Notes: generated from the letters alone by a model not told the origin. Shown: positions 18,848 to 29,272, counted from the first letter of the stretch. The stretch: DNA of 64,000 nucleotides from an uncultured Propionivibrio sp. (GCF_963666255.1 NZ_OY762656.1:1240001-1304000), one strand, 5' to 3'. Numbers and translations are program-made.

Positions 18848-19771
18848 TTACCTCCGCGCTTGCGCGAGCAAAGCCGCCGGCAGCAACTGCACGAATTCGC
18901 CGAGCGCCTCGACGAGTTGCGCCTGAATGCCGGAGAGCGTCGCCTGTTCCATCATGCAGCCCTGGCAGGCGCCTTTGAGATTGACGTAGATGTTCTTGCC
19001 GTTGATCTCGACGACTTCGATGTCGCCGTGATCGCGTTGCAGCATCGGACGGATGGCTTCGATCGTTTCCTCGATCTTGCGCATGCGCTGATAATTGGTG
19101 AGGCGCGGTTTGCTCTCGGCCTCGGCAACCGGCGCGGGCTGCGGCTCGATCGTCGAGGGGGAAGGCATTTCAGTCAATGCCGGGGGCATTGGCGCCGTGC
19201 AGTGCTCGGCCGATGTCCTGGCCAGGACTTCCTCGATGCCTTCATGACAGCTGCAACAGCCGCCGCCAGCCTTGGTGTACTGCGTCACCTGTTCGACGGT
19301 GGTCAGCTTGTTGGCGCGCACGACATCCTCGATCAGCACCGAATCGACGGCGAAGCACTTGCAGACCATCGCGCCTTCCTCGTGATCGTCGGACCAGGCT
19401 TCGCCGCGGTAGTTGGCCACCGCCGCCTGCAGCGCCTCGCGCCCCATGACCGAGCAGTGCATCTTCTCGGGCGGCAATCCGTCGAGATAATCGGCGATCT
19501 GCTGGTTCGACACCTGCAAGGCTTCGTCGAGCGTCATACCCTTGACGATTTCGGTCAGCGCCGACGACGAGGCGATCGCCGAGCCGCAACCGAAGGTCTG
19601 GAAGTGGGCGTCGACAATGCGCTCGTTCTGCGGATCGACCTTGAGCATCAGACGCAGCGCGTCGCCGCACTGGATCGAACCGACGTCGCCGACGGCGTTG
19701 GCATCGGCCATCGGACCGGCATTGCGCGGATTGAAAAAATGCTCACGAACTTTCTCGGAATAGTCCCACAT
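18848..19771 (-). CDS. nifU: Fe-S cluster scaffold NifU
   Basis: 307 residues with the three NifU parts. The IscU-like domain has cysteines in [18 protein letters not shown] and MHCSVMG. The central part holds a stable [2Fe-2S] cluster (MVCKCF and [10 protein letters not shown]). The C-terminal Nfu domain has CQGCMMEQ. A Pro/Ala-rich linker separates the last two. No sigma-54 element was seen in the 100 bases upstream, so it is probably expressed from the nifE promoter. Confidence 0.96.
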   Translation of the reverse strand: MWDYSEKVREHFFNPRNAGPMADANAVGDVGSIQCGDALRLMLKVDPQNERIVDAHFQTFGCGSAIASSSALTEIVKGMTLDEALQVSNQQIADYLDGLPPEKMHCSVMGREALQAAVANYRGEAWSDDHEEGAMVCKCFAVDSVLIEDVVRANKLTTVEQVTQYTKAGGGCCSCHEGIEEVLARTSAEHCTAPMPPALTEMPSPSTIEPQPAPVAEAESKPRLTNYQRMRKIEETIEAIRPMLQRDHGDIEVVEINGKNIYVNLKGACQGCMMEQATLSGIQAQLVEALGEFVQLLPAALLAQARR

Positions 19772-19875
19772 GGCGCGTCTCCTGATGTTTGAGAAATGCA
19801 GCAGCCAACTTCAATGTCATTACAGCGAATGAACGCGATCAGGAAGCGGGCGTTGCGCTGGTTCCGGCTAAGACA

Positions 19876-20175
19876 TCACGCCATCACCGGGCTGGCCGAG
19901 TAGCTGTAACAGCCCTTCGGACAGACGCGGCTGCAGGCGCCGCAGCCGATGCAGTCCTTGGCGTTCTTGATCGTCATGACCGAGGCGGTGTCGTCCTCGT
20001 CGTAATCCTCGTCGTCGATGTCCATGTCCTCACCGCGATCCATGAGGTCGAGCACATCGCGCGAGCAGACCTTGTAGCAGCGGCCGCAGCCGATGCATTT
20101 CTTGGGATTGATTTCAGTGACGAACTCCGGTGTCCAGGAAGTGCCGCCGAGGGTCAGGCCAGTGATGTTTTCCAT
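19876..20175 (-). CDS. fdxB: Nif-specific ferredoxin III (FdxB type)
   Basis: 99 residues with two [4Fe-4S] motifs of CX2CX2CX3C form: [16 protein letters not shown] and [15 protein letters not shown]. Between them is an Asp/Glu-rich insert ([14 protein letters not shown]), as in nif-cluster ferredoxin III. The start at 20175 has a GAGGAAA ribosome site. It probably feeds electrons to cofactor or cluster assembly. It lies between the DUF269 gene and nifU. Confidence 0.92.
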   Translation of the reverse strand: MENITGLTLGGTSWTPEFVTEINPKKCIGCGRCYKVCSRDVLDLMDRGEDMDIDDEDYDEDDTASVMTIKNAKDCIGCGACSRVCPKGCYSYSASPVMA

Positions 20176-20217
20176 GTCAGTTTCCTCAATCAAAAAGGGT
20201 GGGGCAGAAAAGGGGGG

Positions 20218-20682
20218 CTACAGCCCGGCAACTTCGGGGTACTTGCCAACGATCTCCAGCGCCACCGCCAGGTACTTGTCGGCCTCGTTCTTCATCCTCG
20301 ACAGGCTCTCGAAGCCGAAGCGATGCACGTCGCGCAGGGTGCGGTCGAGCACGACCAACTTGCCGACCGTGATCAGCACGCGTCCGAAACCTTCGTAGGA
20401 GAGATGCACCAGCGGCACGGCCATCAGTCCGCATTCCTTCTCGATCATCACCGAGATCGCGTTGTAGAAGGCGCGCACGCAGGCAATCGTTGTTTCGTCG
20501 GGGTCGCCGATGAGCGGGATCTCGGCCTTGCGCTCCTTGGTCAGGACGAAGGGATCGAGCAGGCGTTCGGCGGGTTGCCCGTCGAATTGTCCGTAGCTGT
20601 CGAGGGCGCGCATCTGGCGCACCATTTCCTTGATGAAGTCGGTCTCGCGCAGCGTGTCGAACGGGCTGGTAATCGTGGTCAT
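20218..20682 (-). CDS. NifX-associated nitrogen fixation protein (DUF269)
   Basis: 154 residues. FIKEMVRQMRALDSYGQFDG and RVLITVGKLVVLDRTLRDVHRFGF are signatures of the DUF269 family that follows nifX in many diazotrophs. Its biochemical role is not established. The ATG at 20682 overlaps the preceding gene by four bases, so the order nifX, rseC-like and DUF269 is translationally linked. Confidence 0.9.
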   Translation of the reverse strand: MTTITSPFDTLRETDFIKEMVRQMRALDSYGQFDGQPAERLLDPFVLTKERKAEIPLIGDPDETTIACVRAFYNAISVMIEKECGLMAVPLVHLSYEGFGRVLITVGKLVVLDRTLRDVHRFGFESLSRMKNEADKYLAVALEIVGKYPEVAGL

Positions 20683-21131
20683 GAGGGTGCTCCGGGGTGA
20701 AAAGTGTGGCGGCAGTGATCCGGCAAAGCGCACGGTGCCAGGGTGGTGCCGAGCGCCGCTGGCGCCACCGCGCGCGCGATCAGCAGGCCGACGACGAAGC
20801 CGAGCGCGGCGCCGGCGATCGTGGCCACATCGCCGCCGACATACAGTTCGGCAAGGATCGCGCCGAGCAGCAGGCTAACCGCTGGCAGCGCGTAGCCGAG
20901 CAATGCCGCGACGACGACCGACGCCGAGGAAGTCGATACGGTCACTTCGTCGCCGACACGCATCGGTGTCGACAGGCGCAGGCGGACGAGCTGTTCCGTG
21001 GCTTTGCCGGACCCGCAGGTGCCGCGACTGCCGCACTGGCCGCAGGCTGACTCACGCTCAAGCCGTACCTGCGCCAGGCCATCGTCATCGAAGCGGATCA
21101 CTTCGCCGCGCCGTTCAACGGTCTCGTTCAT
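20679..21131 (-). CDS. RseC/SoxR-reducing-system family membrane protein
   Basis: 150 residues. The cytoplasmic N-terminus has a Cys cluster, CGQCGSRGTCGSG, followed by two membrane segments (about 70-95 and 103-127) and a tail with two more Cys and His. This is the RseC family, whose members are usually encoded with Rnf/Rsx complexes or with rpoE. Here it is placed inside the nifENX operon, with four-base overlaps to both nifX and the DUF269 gene. It may connect the Rnf complex of this cluster with electron delivery or with cluster assembly at the membrane; this is inference. I chose the ATG at 21131, which shares ATGA with the nifX stop. Confidence 0.85.
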   Translation of the reverse strand: MNETVERRGEVIRFDDDGLAQVRLERESACGQCGSRGTCGSGKATEQLVRLRLSTPMRVGDEVTVSTSSASVVVAALLGYALPAVSLLLGAILAELYVGGDVATIAGAALGFVVGLLIARAVAPAALGTTLAPCALPDHCRHTFHPGAPS

Positions 21132-21649
21132 TCCTGCCATCCTTCCTCGGCCATACGCTCGAAGCGGTCGGCATCGGCCTCGCGCCGCACAATGCGGTCG
21201 ATCCAGGCAACGCCGCCGTCATGCACCGCGCGACGCAGTTCGTCGAGCAGACTGTCGATGCTGCGTTCGTCATCGAGGCGGAACGGCTGAATGCCCGCCG
21301 CCAGCAACTGGCGGACTGCCGAACCGCCGACTGCCAGACAATAGACGGCGGCGCATCCGGCCAACGCGGAAATCTTCTGCGCCAGCTTGTCCTCGTTGCC
21401 GTCCATCGATTCCTCGGGAAACTCCGCGACTTCGACCAGCCGCGTCCGCTCGCCGTCGATCGCGTGGATGGCGAAGCCGAGCGACGCGCCGAAATGCTGA
21501 TCGACTGTTGCGCGGTCCGACGTGGCGAAGGCGACCTTGAGCATCGCGGGCACCGTCTCAGTGGTGGACCAGGCCAGCGCCAGCTTGCGTCCGCTCGGCG
21601 GCGGGCACGGCGTCGGTTCGGTAGATGGATCGGTAGGCAGGAAGCTCAT
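21128..21649 (-). CDS. nifX: FeMo-co carrier protein NifX
   Basis: 173 residues. NifX binds NifB-co and the VK-cluster and passes precursors to NifEN. The core [18 protein letters not shown]...[10 protein letters not shown]...[16 protein letters not shown] matches Azotobacter NifX. The first 35 residues, including [17 protein letters not shown], align with the Azotobacter N-terminus, so I keep the ATG at 21649 even though it makes the gene overlap the end of nifN by 92 bases. An internal ATG at 21544 would give 138 residues but has no ribosome site. Confidence 0.88.
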   Translation of the reverse strand: MSFLPTDPSTEPTPCPPPSGRKLALAWSTTETVPAMLKVAFATSDRATVDQHFGASLGFAIHAIDGERTRLVEVAEFPEESMDGNEDKLAQKISALAGCAAVYCLAVGGSAVRQLLAAGIQPFRLDDERSIDSLLDELRRAVHDGGVAWIDRIVRREADADRFERMAEEGWQE

Positions 21650-22952
21650 GGTGCTGCCCCAGGAAAAGGTTGGCGATATCGAACAGGGCTTGCCGCGACT
21701 GGCGGTAGCCCACCCATCCGCGCGCGTAGCCGCCGACGCAGTCGTACAAGGGAAAGCCGGCGCGCAACAACGGAATGCCCAGACGCCGGGCGAGCGTGTC
21801 GCCGTGCGAATTGCCGACCAGCAGTTGCGCGCCGGATGCGGCGGCCGCCTGCTCGCAATCCTCGAGGTCGCCGATCTGCACGGCCTGGCAGGAAACGCTT
21901 CCGAGCACCTCGGCGCGGGCCGGCGTTACCGCCGTCACGACCTCGGCGCCCATGCCGGCGAACAGGTCGGCGAAGCCCTTGAGCAGATCGGGTTCGAGCG
22001 CCAGCGCGACGCGCAGGAAACCGGTCATGAAATGCGTATCGACCATCGCATCGAGCAACTGCGCGCGCTGCCGCTCGATCTTCGCCGGCACTGCTGTGCC
22101 GGAAATTTCGGACAGGGCGTGCGTGAAGGCATCGCTGGCGTCGAGTCCCATCAGGTGGTCGAAGCGGAAGGTCGGCACGCCGGTGCGCGCTTCGAGCCGG
22201 TCGGCCGCCGCGCCGATCGAACGGCCAATCGCCAGCGTGGCAATCGACTCGCCCATCGCGGCAATCTCGGCAAGCGGCGCGCCGCCAAGCGTCAGCGGCG
22301 TGTATTGCTTCTCGATCAGGTGGCCGTCCATCGAATCGCCGAGGTCCGGCAGGACGACCGGACGCAGGCCGAAGGCTTCAATCCATTCCTTGATCGCCTC
22401 GATGTCGCCCGGCGAAAGCATTGACGACGCGAGCACGTTGACCTGGCGATGGCGTCGCCGGGCCCGACGTGTTTCCGGCACCAACGTTTCGACGATGGCG
22501 TCGAGCGCCAGCGCGAAGCCGCTCTCGAAACAGCCGTTGAAGTCCGGCGTATTGACCGGAACCACCGCGACATCGGCATATTCCGGATGCTTGGCGCGGA
22601 ACTCGCGCACCAGGCGGTGAATGTCGGTTCCCTGTGTTTCGGATAGCCCTGTCGTCGGCAGGCCGATGACGTCGGGATGACTCTTGTCGCAGATCGTCTT
22701 GAGGCCGACGAGTACGTTCTCGTCGGCATTCATCACCGTGGCGATCTGGTCCATCGCCGTCGTCTGCAGCGGGATCGGCTCGCGGAAATGACGCACGAGA
22801 AAGACCTTGCCGAAGGCCGTGCAGCCTTGCGCGCCGTGCAGCATCGGCAGGCAGTTACGCAGTCCGAGGAAGGCCAGCGCGGCGCCGACCGGCTGGCTCG
22901 CCTTGAGCGGGCTGACCGTCAGCGCCTTGGCGCGGCGAATGATTTCAGCCAT
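21558..22952 (-). CDS. nifN: FeMo-co scaffold subunit NifN
   Basis: 464 residues. NifN pairs with NifE as the scaffold on which NifB-co matures to FeMo-co. [45 protein letters not shown] and [21 protein letters not shown] are typical. The ATG at 22952 has an AGGAG ribosome site and overlaps nifE by eight bases; the open frame continues upstream only as overlap. Confidence 0.95.
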   Translation of the reverse strand: MAEIIRRAKALTVSPLKASQPVGAALAFLGLRNCLPMLHGAQGCTAFGKVFLVRHFREPIPLQTTAMDQIATVMNADENVLVGLKTICDKSHPDVIGLPTTGLSETQGTDIHRLVREFRAKHPEYADVAVVPVNTPDFNGCFESGFALALDAIVETLVPETRRARRRHRQVNVLASSMLSPGDIEAIKEWIEAFGLRPVVLPDLGDSMDGHLIEKQYTPLTLGGAPLAEIAAMGESIATLAIGRSIGAAADRLEARTGVPTFRFDHLMGLDASDAFTHALSEISGTAVPAKIERQRAQLLDAMVDTHFMTGFLRVALALEPDLLKGFADLFAGMGAEVVTAVTPARAEVLGSVSCQAVQIGDLEDCEQAAAASGAQLLVGNSHGDTLARRLGIPLLRAGFPLYDCVGGYARGWVGYRQSRQALFDIANLFLGQHHELPAYRSIYRTDAVPAAERTQAGAGLVHH

Positions 22953-24378
22953 GACGCGCTCCTGTTTCCGCAACGCCGACGGGCAGACCGGCGAATTTTC
23001 CATGCGCCCACGGCGACGGCCTGCGTACGGCCTGCCAGACCGGGTTCTCGATGGTCAGCGCCAGTTGGCGCGCCATCTCGACCATGCCGGTGTAGCCGGC
23101 ATAGGCATGTTCGCGCTCCTGGTTGATGTCGAGGAAGGGCACGCGTGCCTTCATCGCCGTATAGAGATTGCGACCGCCGGCGATCAGCACATCGGCGCCT
23201 TTCTCGTTGTAGATCTTGAGCAGGCCGGCCGGGTTGCCGTCTTCAATCATGTGCGTGTCCTCGCCCATCAGTGCGCGGATGCGTTCCTTGTCTTCCTCGG
23301 TCGATTTGCGCACGCCGGTCGCCACGACTTCCATGCCCAGATCCTGCAGAGCGGAAATGATCGACCACGACTTGACGCCGCCGGTATAGAGCAGGGCGCG
23401 CCTGCCCTTCAGCCGCGCGCGCCAGGGGGCGAGCAGCGCGTCGACCCTGGCCTCCTCGCGTGCGATCAACGCTTCGGTGCGCGCCGTGAGGTCGTCATCG
23501 TCGAGTAGCGCGGCGAATTCGCGCAGGACTTTCGACGTGTCGGAAATGCCGTAGAAGCTGCCTTCGAAATACGGCACACCCCAGCGTTCCTTCATTTTGC
23601 GCGCGACGTTGAGCAAGGCGTTGGAGCAGACGACCATCGACGCTTCGGCGCGGTGCATCGTCTGCACTTCGCGGAAGCGCGCATCGCCCGAGAGCGCCCC
23701 GAGGATGCGCAGGCCGAGTTCATCGAACAGCGGCGCCACATGCCAGAATTCACCGCAGATGTTGTATTCGGCGATCAGCGCGATGTCATGAACGCGGATG
23801 CCGGGGCGTTGCACCGAATCGGGCACCGGGTCGGGCTCGCGCGTGCCGATGACGTACTCGAACATCGTCTCGCCGGCGATGCGGTCGCCGAGTTTTTTGG
23901 AACCGTAGAAGCCGGCCGCGTCGACCGGCACCACCGGCACGCCCCAGCGCGCCTCTGCCGCCTTGCAGATCGCCGGCAGGTCGTCGCCGATCATTGCCGT
24001 AACACAGGTGGCATAGACGAAGACGGCGGCCGGCGCGTGCGTGTCGATCGCCTGCTTGATCGCGTGGAACAGTCGCTTTTCGCTGCGGCCCATGACGATA
24101 TCCTGCTCGGAGAGGTCGGTCGCCATGCCGATCCGGTAAAGCGCCGGCCCGCTCGTGCGCGTGCCCCGGTTGTCCCAGGAGTCGCCGGCGCAGGCGATTG
24201 GGCCGTGCACGATGTGGGCGACGTCGGCGATCGGAAACAAGGTGATCTGCGCGCCGTCGAAGGTGCAGCCGCCGGCCGTCGCGCCGGGTTTCGGTCGCGT
24301 GCAGCCGCCCTTGGCCTTGTTCGCGTTATTCGAACAGGCGGGCTCGTTGATCAGCAGGGCGATGTCGCTCGTCTTCAT
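22945..24378 (-). CDS. nifE: FeMo-co scaffold subunit NifE
   Basis: 477 residues. The cysteine-bearing motifs [39 protein letters not shown] and [12 protein letters not shown] resemble NifD, from which NifE is derived. The start at 24378 has AGGAT upstream. It is the first gene of nifE-N-X-rseC-DUF269-fdxB-nifU-nifS, behind a consensus sigma-54 promoter. Confidence 0.96.
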   Translation of the reverse strand: MKTSDIALLINEPACSNNANKAKGGCTRPKPGATAGGCTFDGAQITLFPIADVAHIVHGPIACAGDSWDNRGTRTSGPALYRIGMATDLSEQDIVMGRSEKRLFHAIKQAIDTHAPAAVFVYATCVTAMIGDDLPAICKAAEARWGVPVVPVDAAGFYGSKKLGDRIAGETMFEYVIGTREPDPVPDSVQRPGIRVHDIALIAEYNICGEFWHVAPLFDELGLRILGALSGDARFREVQTMHRAEASMVVCSNALLNVARKMKERWGVPYFEGSFYGISDTSKVLREFAALLDDDDLTARTEALIAREEARVDALLAPWRARLKGRRALLYTGGVKSWSIISALQDLGMEVVATGVRKSTEEDKERIRALMGEDTHMIEDGNPAGLLKIYNEKGADVLIAGGRNLYTAMKARVPFLDINQEREHAYAGYTGMVEMARQLALTIENPVWQAVRRPSPWAHGKFAGLPVGVAETGARHG

Positions 24379-24404
24379 GGCGGAATCCTTTCGGGCCTCG
24401 TCTT

Positions 24405-24419
24405 GCAAGCTGTGTGCCA
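24405..24419 (-). promoter_or_regulatory. Sigma-54 promoter of the nifE operon
   Basis: On the minus strand TGGCAC-N5-TTGC, an exact consensus, 26 bases before the nifE start. Confidence 0.93.
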
Positions 24420-24566
24420 CGGGGGCGAACCAGCCCGGATCGGCGCGACGGACGGCGGCGTGAAACTGCCGGCCGGGCCGCCCCTGTCGGGGCTCGCCGC
24501 GCATTTCGATATGTTCGGGGCGAAGGCGTCGCGTACATCGACGGTCGCTGTGACGCCGGCTGGCTT

Positions 24567-24582
24567 TGTGGCGATCGCGACA
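24567..24582. promoter_or_regulatory. NifA upstream activator site, nifE/nifQ divergent region
   Basis: Perfect TGT-N10-ACA. It lies 147 bases from the nifE -24 element and 73 bases from the nifQ -24 element, so it can serve both. Confidence 0.85.
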
Positions 24583-24608
24583 GAGCGCGATACCGGGACG
24601 CGGCGTCT

Positions 24609-24624
24609 TGTCGTGAACGCGACA
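24609..24624. promoter_or_regulatory. Second NifA upstream activator site, nifE/nifQ divergent region
   Basis: Perfect TGT-N10-ACA, 42 bases (four helical turns) from the first site. Its sequence TGTCGTGAACGCGACA is itself largely palindromic. Confidence 0.85.
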
Positions 24625-24655
24625 TTCGCGCAACGAAATCACAGGCTTCGCGGCA

Positions 24656-24670
24656 TGGAAAGACTTTTGC
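24656..24670 (+). promoter_or_regulatory. Probable sigma-54 promoter of nifQ
   Basis: TGGAAAG-N4-TTGC keeps the invariant GG-N10-GC and the -12 TTGCT, while CAC of the -24 element is AAA. It is 91 bases before the nifQ start, with two NifA sites upstream. Confidence 0.7.
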
Positions 24671-24760
24671 TAGGACCTTAGAGCCTATTCCGGTAGGACT
24701 CGTGGGCCGCGCCGGCAGCCCTGCCGAAATAGGCGCTTAACCAGCAAAGGAGGTATCACG

Positions 24761-25306
24761 ATGACACAACCCCTGTTCCTCGCCCGCCATCCCGAACGCC
24801 CCGACACGCTGGCATTTGCCGGCGTCATTGCGATGTCCCTGCGCGCCGGACGTGCGCCGCTGATTCGCGGCCTGAGTGAAGACGGTTTCAGCCGCCTGAT
24901 CGATGAGTATTTTCCCGGCCTCGACTGCCGCAACGGGGCGTCTCCCGCCGGCGACGGGCCTGGACGTCCGTTCGATCTCGACGAGTTTGACGACCTCGTG
25001 GACTTGTTGCTCGAACACGGGACCGGTGAGCGTGATCACGATACGTGGTTGGCACATGCCATCGCCACCGCTGCCATGGGCGAGAACCATCTCTGGCAGG
25101 ACTTGGGGCTGCCGTCCCGCAAGGTCCTCTCGGAGCTCATGAGGACGCACTTTCCGACGCTGGCCGCGAAGAATGTCGGTGACATGAAATGGAAAAAATT
25201 CTTCTACCGGCAACTGTGCGAACGATCGGGGATTCCGATCTGCAAGTCGCCGCATTGCGCCGACTGCTGCGATTTCCGGATCTGTTTCGGTCGGGAAGAA
25301 AACTGA
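24761..25306 (+). CDS. nifQ: Molybdenum donor NifQ
   Basis: 181 residues. NifQ carries a [MoFe3S4]3+ cluster and hands molybdenum to NifEN/NifH for FeMo-co completion. The cysteine motif CX4CX2CX5C (Cys161, 166, 169, 175) is intact in CKSPHCADCCDFRIC. The start at 24761 has a strong AAGGAGG ribosome site. It is divergent from nifE and followed 83 bases later by a molbindin gene, which agrees with its role in molybdenum handling. Confidence 0.94.
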   Translation: MTQPLFLARHPERPDTLAFAGVIAMSLRAGRAPLIRGLSEDGFSRLIDEYFPGLDCRNGASPAGDGPGRPFDLDEFDDLVDLLLEHGTGERDHDTWLAHAIATAAMGENHLWQDLGLPSRKVLSELMRTHFPTLAAKNVGDMKWKKFFYRQLCERSGIPICKSPHCADCCDFRICFGREEN

Positions 25307-25389
25307 TTGTCCGCGCCGCGCTATCGAAACAGAAGCCCATATCGCTGGCGGTGTGCACTCTTACCGATCAACCCATCAGGAAATACGAC

Positions 25390-25815
25390 ATGAAAACCAG
25401 CGCCCGCAATCAGTTTCTCGGCCGCGTCAAATCGCTCAGAAAAGGCGCCGTTAACGCCGAAGTGGTCCTCGACATCGGCGGCGGCGATGAACTCGCCGCG
25501 GTTATCACCAACGACAGCGTCGATCAGCTCGCACTCAGGCCCGGCATTGAGGCCTATGCCCTGATCAAAGCACCGTGGGTCATCGTGACGACCGATACCT
25601 CGTTCAGGACCAGCGCCCGCAACCGCCTGTGCGGCACTGTCATGCGCTGCCAGGAAGGCGCGGTCAATGGCGAGGTGATCATCGAACTGCCGGGCGGCAA
25701 GTGCGTCGTCGCAATGGTCACCAACGAGAGCATCCGCGAGCTGGGTCTCGCCAAAGGCACGCCTGCCTGCGCACTGATCAAGGCCTCGCACGTCATATTG
25801 GCGGTGCCGTCGTGA
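25390..25815 (+). CDS. Di-Mop molbindin (molybdate-binding, ModG type)
   Basis: 141 residues made of two Mop/TOBE units. Each begins with TSARN(Q/R)LxG and ends with ALIKAxxVI. Such proteins assemble into trimers that hold several molybdate ions and act as a buffer or carrier. AGGAAA precedes the ATG at 25390. Position after nifQ suggests supply of molybdate for FeMo-co. A related gene is at 29273-29701. Confidence 0.92.
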   Translation: MKTSARNQFLGRVKSLRKGAVNAEVVLDIGGGDELAAVITNDSVDQLALRPGIEAYALIKAPWVIVTTDTSFRTSARNRLCGTVMRCQEGAVNGEVIIELPGGKCVVAMVTNESIRELGLAKGTPACALIKASHVILAVPS

Positions 25816-25832
25816 GCACGAGGCACTGAGGC

Positions 25833-26015
25833 ATGATCGGCAAAGTCCTGGCGCTTGCCGTGGCGCTTGCCGCGTTCTCCTCGCCCGCAGACGAACTGAG
25901 GCTTGCCATCGATGCGTGGGTGACAGGGGCTGCCAGACCCGGCATCGTCGTCTGTCAGAACGACGCCCTCAGCGCCGCCCTGCCGGGAATGCGACGCGCC
26001 CGGGACCGGCGCTGA
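25833..26015 (+). CDS. Small hypothetical protein with hydrophobic N-terminus
   Basis: 60 residues from ATG at 25833, 17 bases after the molbindin stop. The first 20 residues (MIGKVLALAVALAAFSSPAD) look like a signal peptide or anchor, and the rest has one Cys and a basic end (RRARDRR). I do not recognise it. It fills the space between the molbindin and the NifX-like gene in the same direction, but codon evidence is thin and it could be a chance frame. Confidence 0.35.
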   Translation: MIGKVLALAVALAAFSSPADELRLAIDAWVTGAARPGIVVCQNDALSAALPGMRRARDRR

Positions 26016-26033
26016 GCATTAAGGGAGCATGGG

Positions 26034-26423
26034 TTGAAAATTGCCGTTGGTACCCGAAATTTCGTCACGATCGCGGGACATGCCGGTCGGACGCGTGACT
26101 GGCTGATGTTCAACTCAGCGAATGGCACGTCGATTTCCGGGGCGCGGCGAATCGTGCTGGAGAAAATGCAGCTGATCCATTATTTCGGCGATCACGGCGA
26201 AGGCCCGCATCCGCTCGATGGCGCCGACGTGGTGATCTCCGGCAGCGCCGGCGAAGGATTCTTCCGCCACATGGCGGCGCGCGGCGCACAGGTGATCCTC
26301 ACCGGCGAGATCGATCCGCGCGAAGCCGTGCGCAAGGTACTTGCCGGCGAGCCGCTCGCCGCAACCCGCTTCGACATCACGACGATGTTATGTAAGGTGC
26401 ACGATCTGCTCGGCAAGCACTGA
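26034..26423 (+). CDS. NifX/NafY-like FeMo-cluster-binding domain protein
   Basis: 129 residues. KIAVGTRNFVTIAGHAGRTRDWLMFN and GADVVISGSAGEGFFRHMAARGAQVILTGE match the dinitrogenase iron-molybdenum cofactor-binding fold shared by NifX, NafY and the NifB tail. The start is TTG at 26034; an ATG five bases earlier is followed at once by a stop in its frame, and AGGGAG lies upstream. It may bind or shuttle a cofactor precursor or Mo-Fe cluster. It lies in the nifQ-molbindin direction and could be co-transcribed. Confidence 0.8.
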   Translation: MKIAVGTRNFVTIAGHAGRTRDWLMFNSANGTSISGARRIVLEKMQLIHYFGDHGEGPHPLDGADVVISGSAGEGFFRHMAARGAQVILTGEIDPREAVRKVLAGEPLAATRFDITTMLCKVHDLLGKH

Positions 26424-26487
26424 ATGACAAGGGCAAGGGGCGGCATTGTCGTATGCCGTCCGGGGCCGATGGATTGATTGGATTGAC

Positions 26488-26961
26488 ATGGAAATGCGTA
26501 TCGACTTCGCGACCGACGACGACCTGGAGCCCATGGCCGATTTGCTGGCCGAGCTCTTCACGCTCGAAAGCGATTTCACGCCGGACCGCGACAAGCAACT
26601 CGCCGGGCTGTATCTCATCCTCGACAATCCAGCGGTTGGACAGCTCTTCGTGCTGCGTATCGACGGAAAAGTCGCCGGCATGGCCAATGCGCTGTTCACC
26701 ATCAGCACCGCCGAGGGCCGGCGCGTCGTGTTGCTCGAGGACGTGGTCGTCAGCCGGCCCTGGCGTGGACGCGGATTCGGTCGCCAACTTGTTGAGCATG
26801 TGCTGGCGTGGGTCGCCGCCAACGGCATGCCGCGCATCACCCTGCTCACCGACAAGGACAACGCGACCGCCCAGGCTTTCTACAAAAAACTTGGCTTCGA
26901 GCGTTCGGCGATGCAGGTGTTGAGAACCCGGACATTGAAGGAACCCGGCCCGGGGAAATAG
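26488..26961 (+). CDS. GNAT-family N-acetyltransferase
   Basis: 157 residues. The acetyl-CoA-binding loop is VVSRPWRGRGFGRQLVEHVL, followed by ITLLTDKDNATAQAFYKKLGFE, the classical GNAT end. The ATG at 26488 begins the conserved part; a TTG further upstream at 26446 is in frame but not needed. The substrate is unknown. It is downstream of the NifX-like gene and may only be a neighbour. Confidence 0.85.
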   Translation: MEMRIDFATDDDLEPMADLLAELFTLESDFTPDRDKQLAGLYLILDNPAVGQLFVLRIDGKVAGMANALFTISTAEGRRVVLLEDVVVSRPWRGRGFGRQLVEHVLAWVAANGMPRITLLTDKDNATAQAFYKKLGFERSAMQVLRTRTLKEPGPGK

Positions 26962-27058
26962 CCCGCGTCCGGCAAGCTTGCGCCACGCCCCCTGCCATTC
27001 GGGGTCGAGGCTGGCGAAAGACGGGCTGGCTACCGGAGGGTGTTCGCTGCCGCGCACG

Positions 27059-27457
27059 TCATCTGGGGCGATCCTCCGAGAAACTGTAGAACCCCCGATG
27101 GTTGTCGAGGTCGTTGTCGGTGTGCACGACTCGCCAGGTCAGCCAGCGTCCGTCACGCAGTCGCCACGAACGGACTTCCTCGCCGTAGATGACCGTCGCG
27201 TAGAACGCCTCATCATCGTCGGAACACAGCGATGACTGAATGTAGCGATGATGGTGGAAGCATGGGGTCTCCTCTTCATCGAAACCATGCGTCCGGAACG
27301 CGTCGATCTCATACTCCCGATGCGTTTCAAAGCAGAGCGGCTCGATCACCATGAATCGCCATTCTCGCGGCAGGTCCTTCGACCAGTCGGGGTCCCGGTC
27401 ACGATGACGCGTGCCGGGACGGCGTGCCGGAGTTTCATATTGGGATAACGTTGTCAT
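27059..27457 (-). CDS. Hypothetical protein downstream of modA
   Basis: 132 residues. I do not recognise a family. The sequence is rich in charged and aromatic residues, with WSKDLPREWRFMVIEP near residue 25, a CFHHHRY stretch near residue 66 and two Cys. There are no membrane segments or signal peptide, so it is likely a soluble cytoplasmic protein. It begins 33 bases after the modA stop in the same direction, so it may be the third gene of a modE-modA operon and have some link with molybdate or metal handling. Confidence 0.6.
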   Translation of the reverse strand: MTTLSQYETPARRPGTRHRDRDPDWSKDLPREWRFMVIEPLCFETHREYEIDAFRTHGFDEEETPCFHHHRYIQSSLCSDDDEAFYATVIYGEEVRSWRLRDGRWLTWRVVHTDNDLDNHRGFYSFSEDRPR

Positions 27458-27490
27458 GACAAGAAATCTGTCTATATGCCGGTGTATTCG

Positions 27491-29076
<1,586 letters not shown>

Positions 29077-29081
29077 GATTG

Positions 29082-29107
29082 TCGCAATATTGTCGTGAAT
29101 ATAACGA
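29082..29107. promoter_or_regulatory. Candidate ModE operator 1
   Basis: Imperfect inverted repeat TCGCAATAT-N8-ATATAACGA immediately before modE. It fits the general ModE form (CG..TATAT and its complement about one helical turn apart). Confidence 0.65.
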
Positions 29108-29201
29108 AACGGGCGCCATCGATACGCGTCGGGATATCCGCACGCACTGGCCTGAATAGCGCGGCTGGCTGGCCAGTGTTGCCATGCGTGCAACCAAACA
29201 G

Positions 29202-29225
29202 CGCTATATTGGTTATGATATAGCG
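29202..29225. promoter_or_regulatory. Candidate ModE operator 2
   Basis: Perfect inverted repeat CGCTATAT-N8-ATATAGCG, 48 bases before the second molbindin gene and 126 bases upstream of modE. It has the same spacing as operator 1. Confidence 0.75.
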
Positions 29226-29272
29226 AAAACCGGGCCAGGTCCTTGGTGACGTCCGTAAAGGGGAGCAGGTAA

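Noticed and set aside
17717-19792. 691-codon plus-strand frame opposite nifS and nifU
   Set aside because: Antisense shadow; both genes have intact active-site motifs on the minus strand.
21128-21544. Shorter NifX starting at the ATG at 21544
   Set aside because: It would avoid the overlap with nifN, but there is no ribosome site and the upstream residues align with known NifX.
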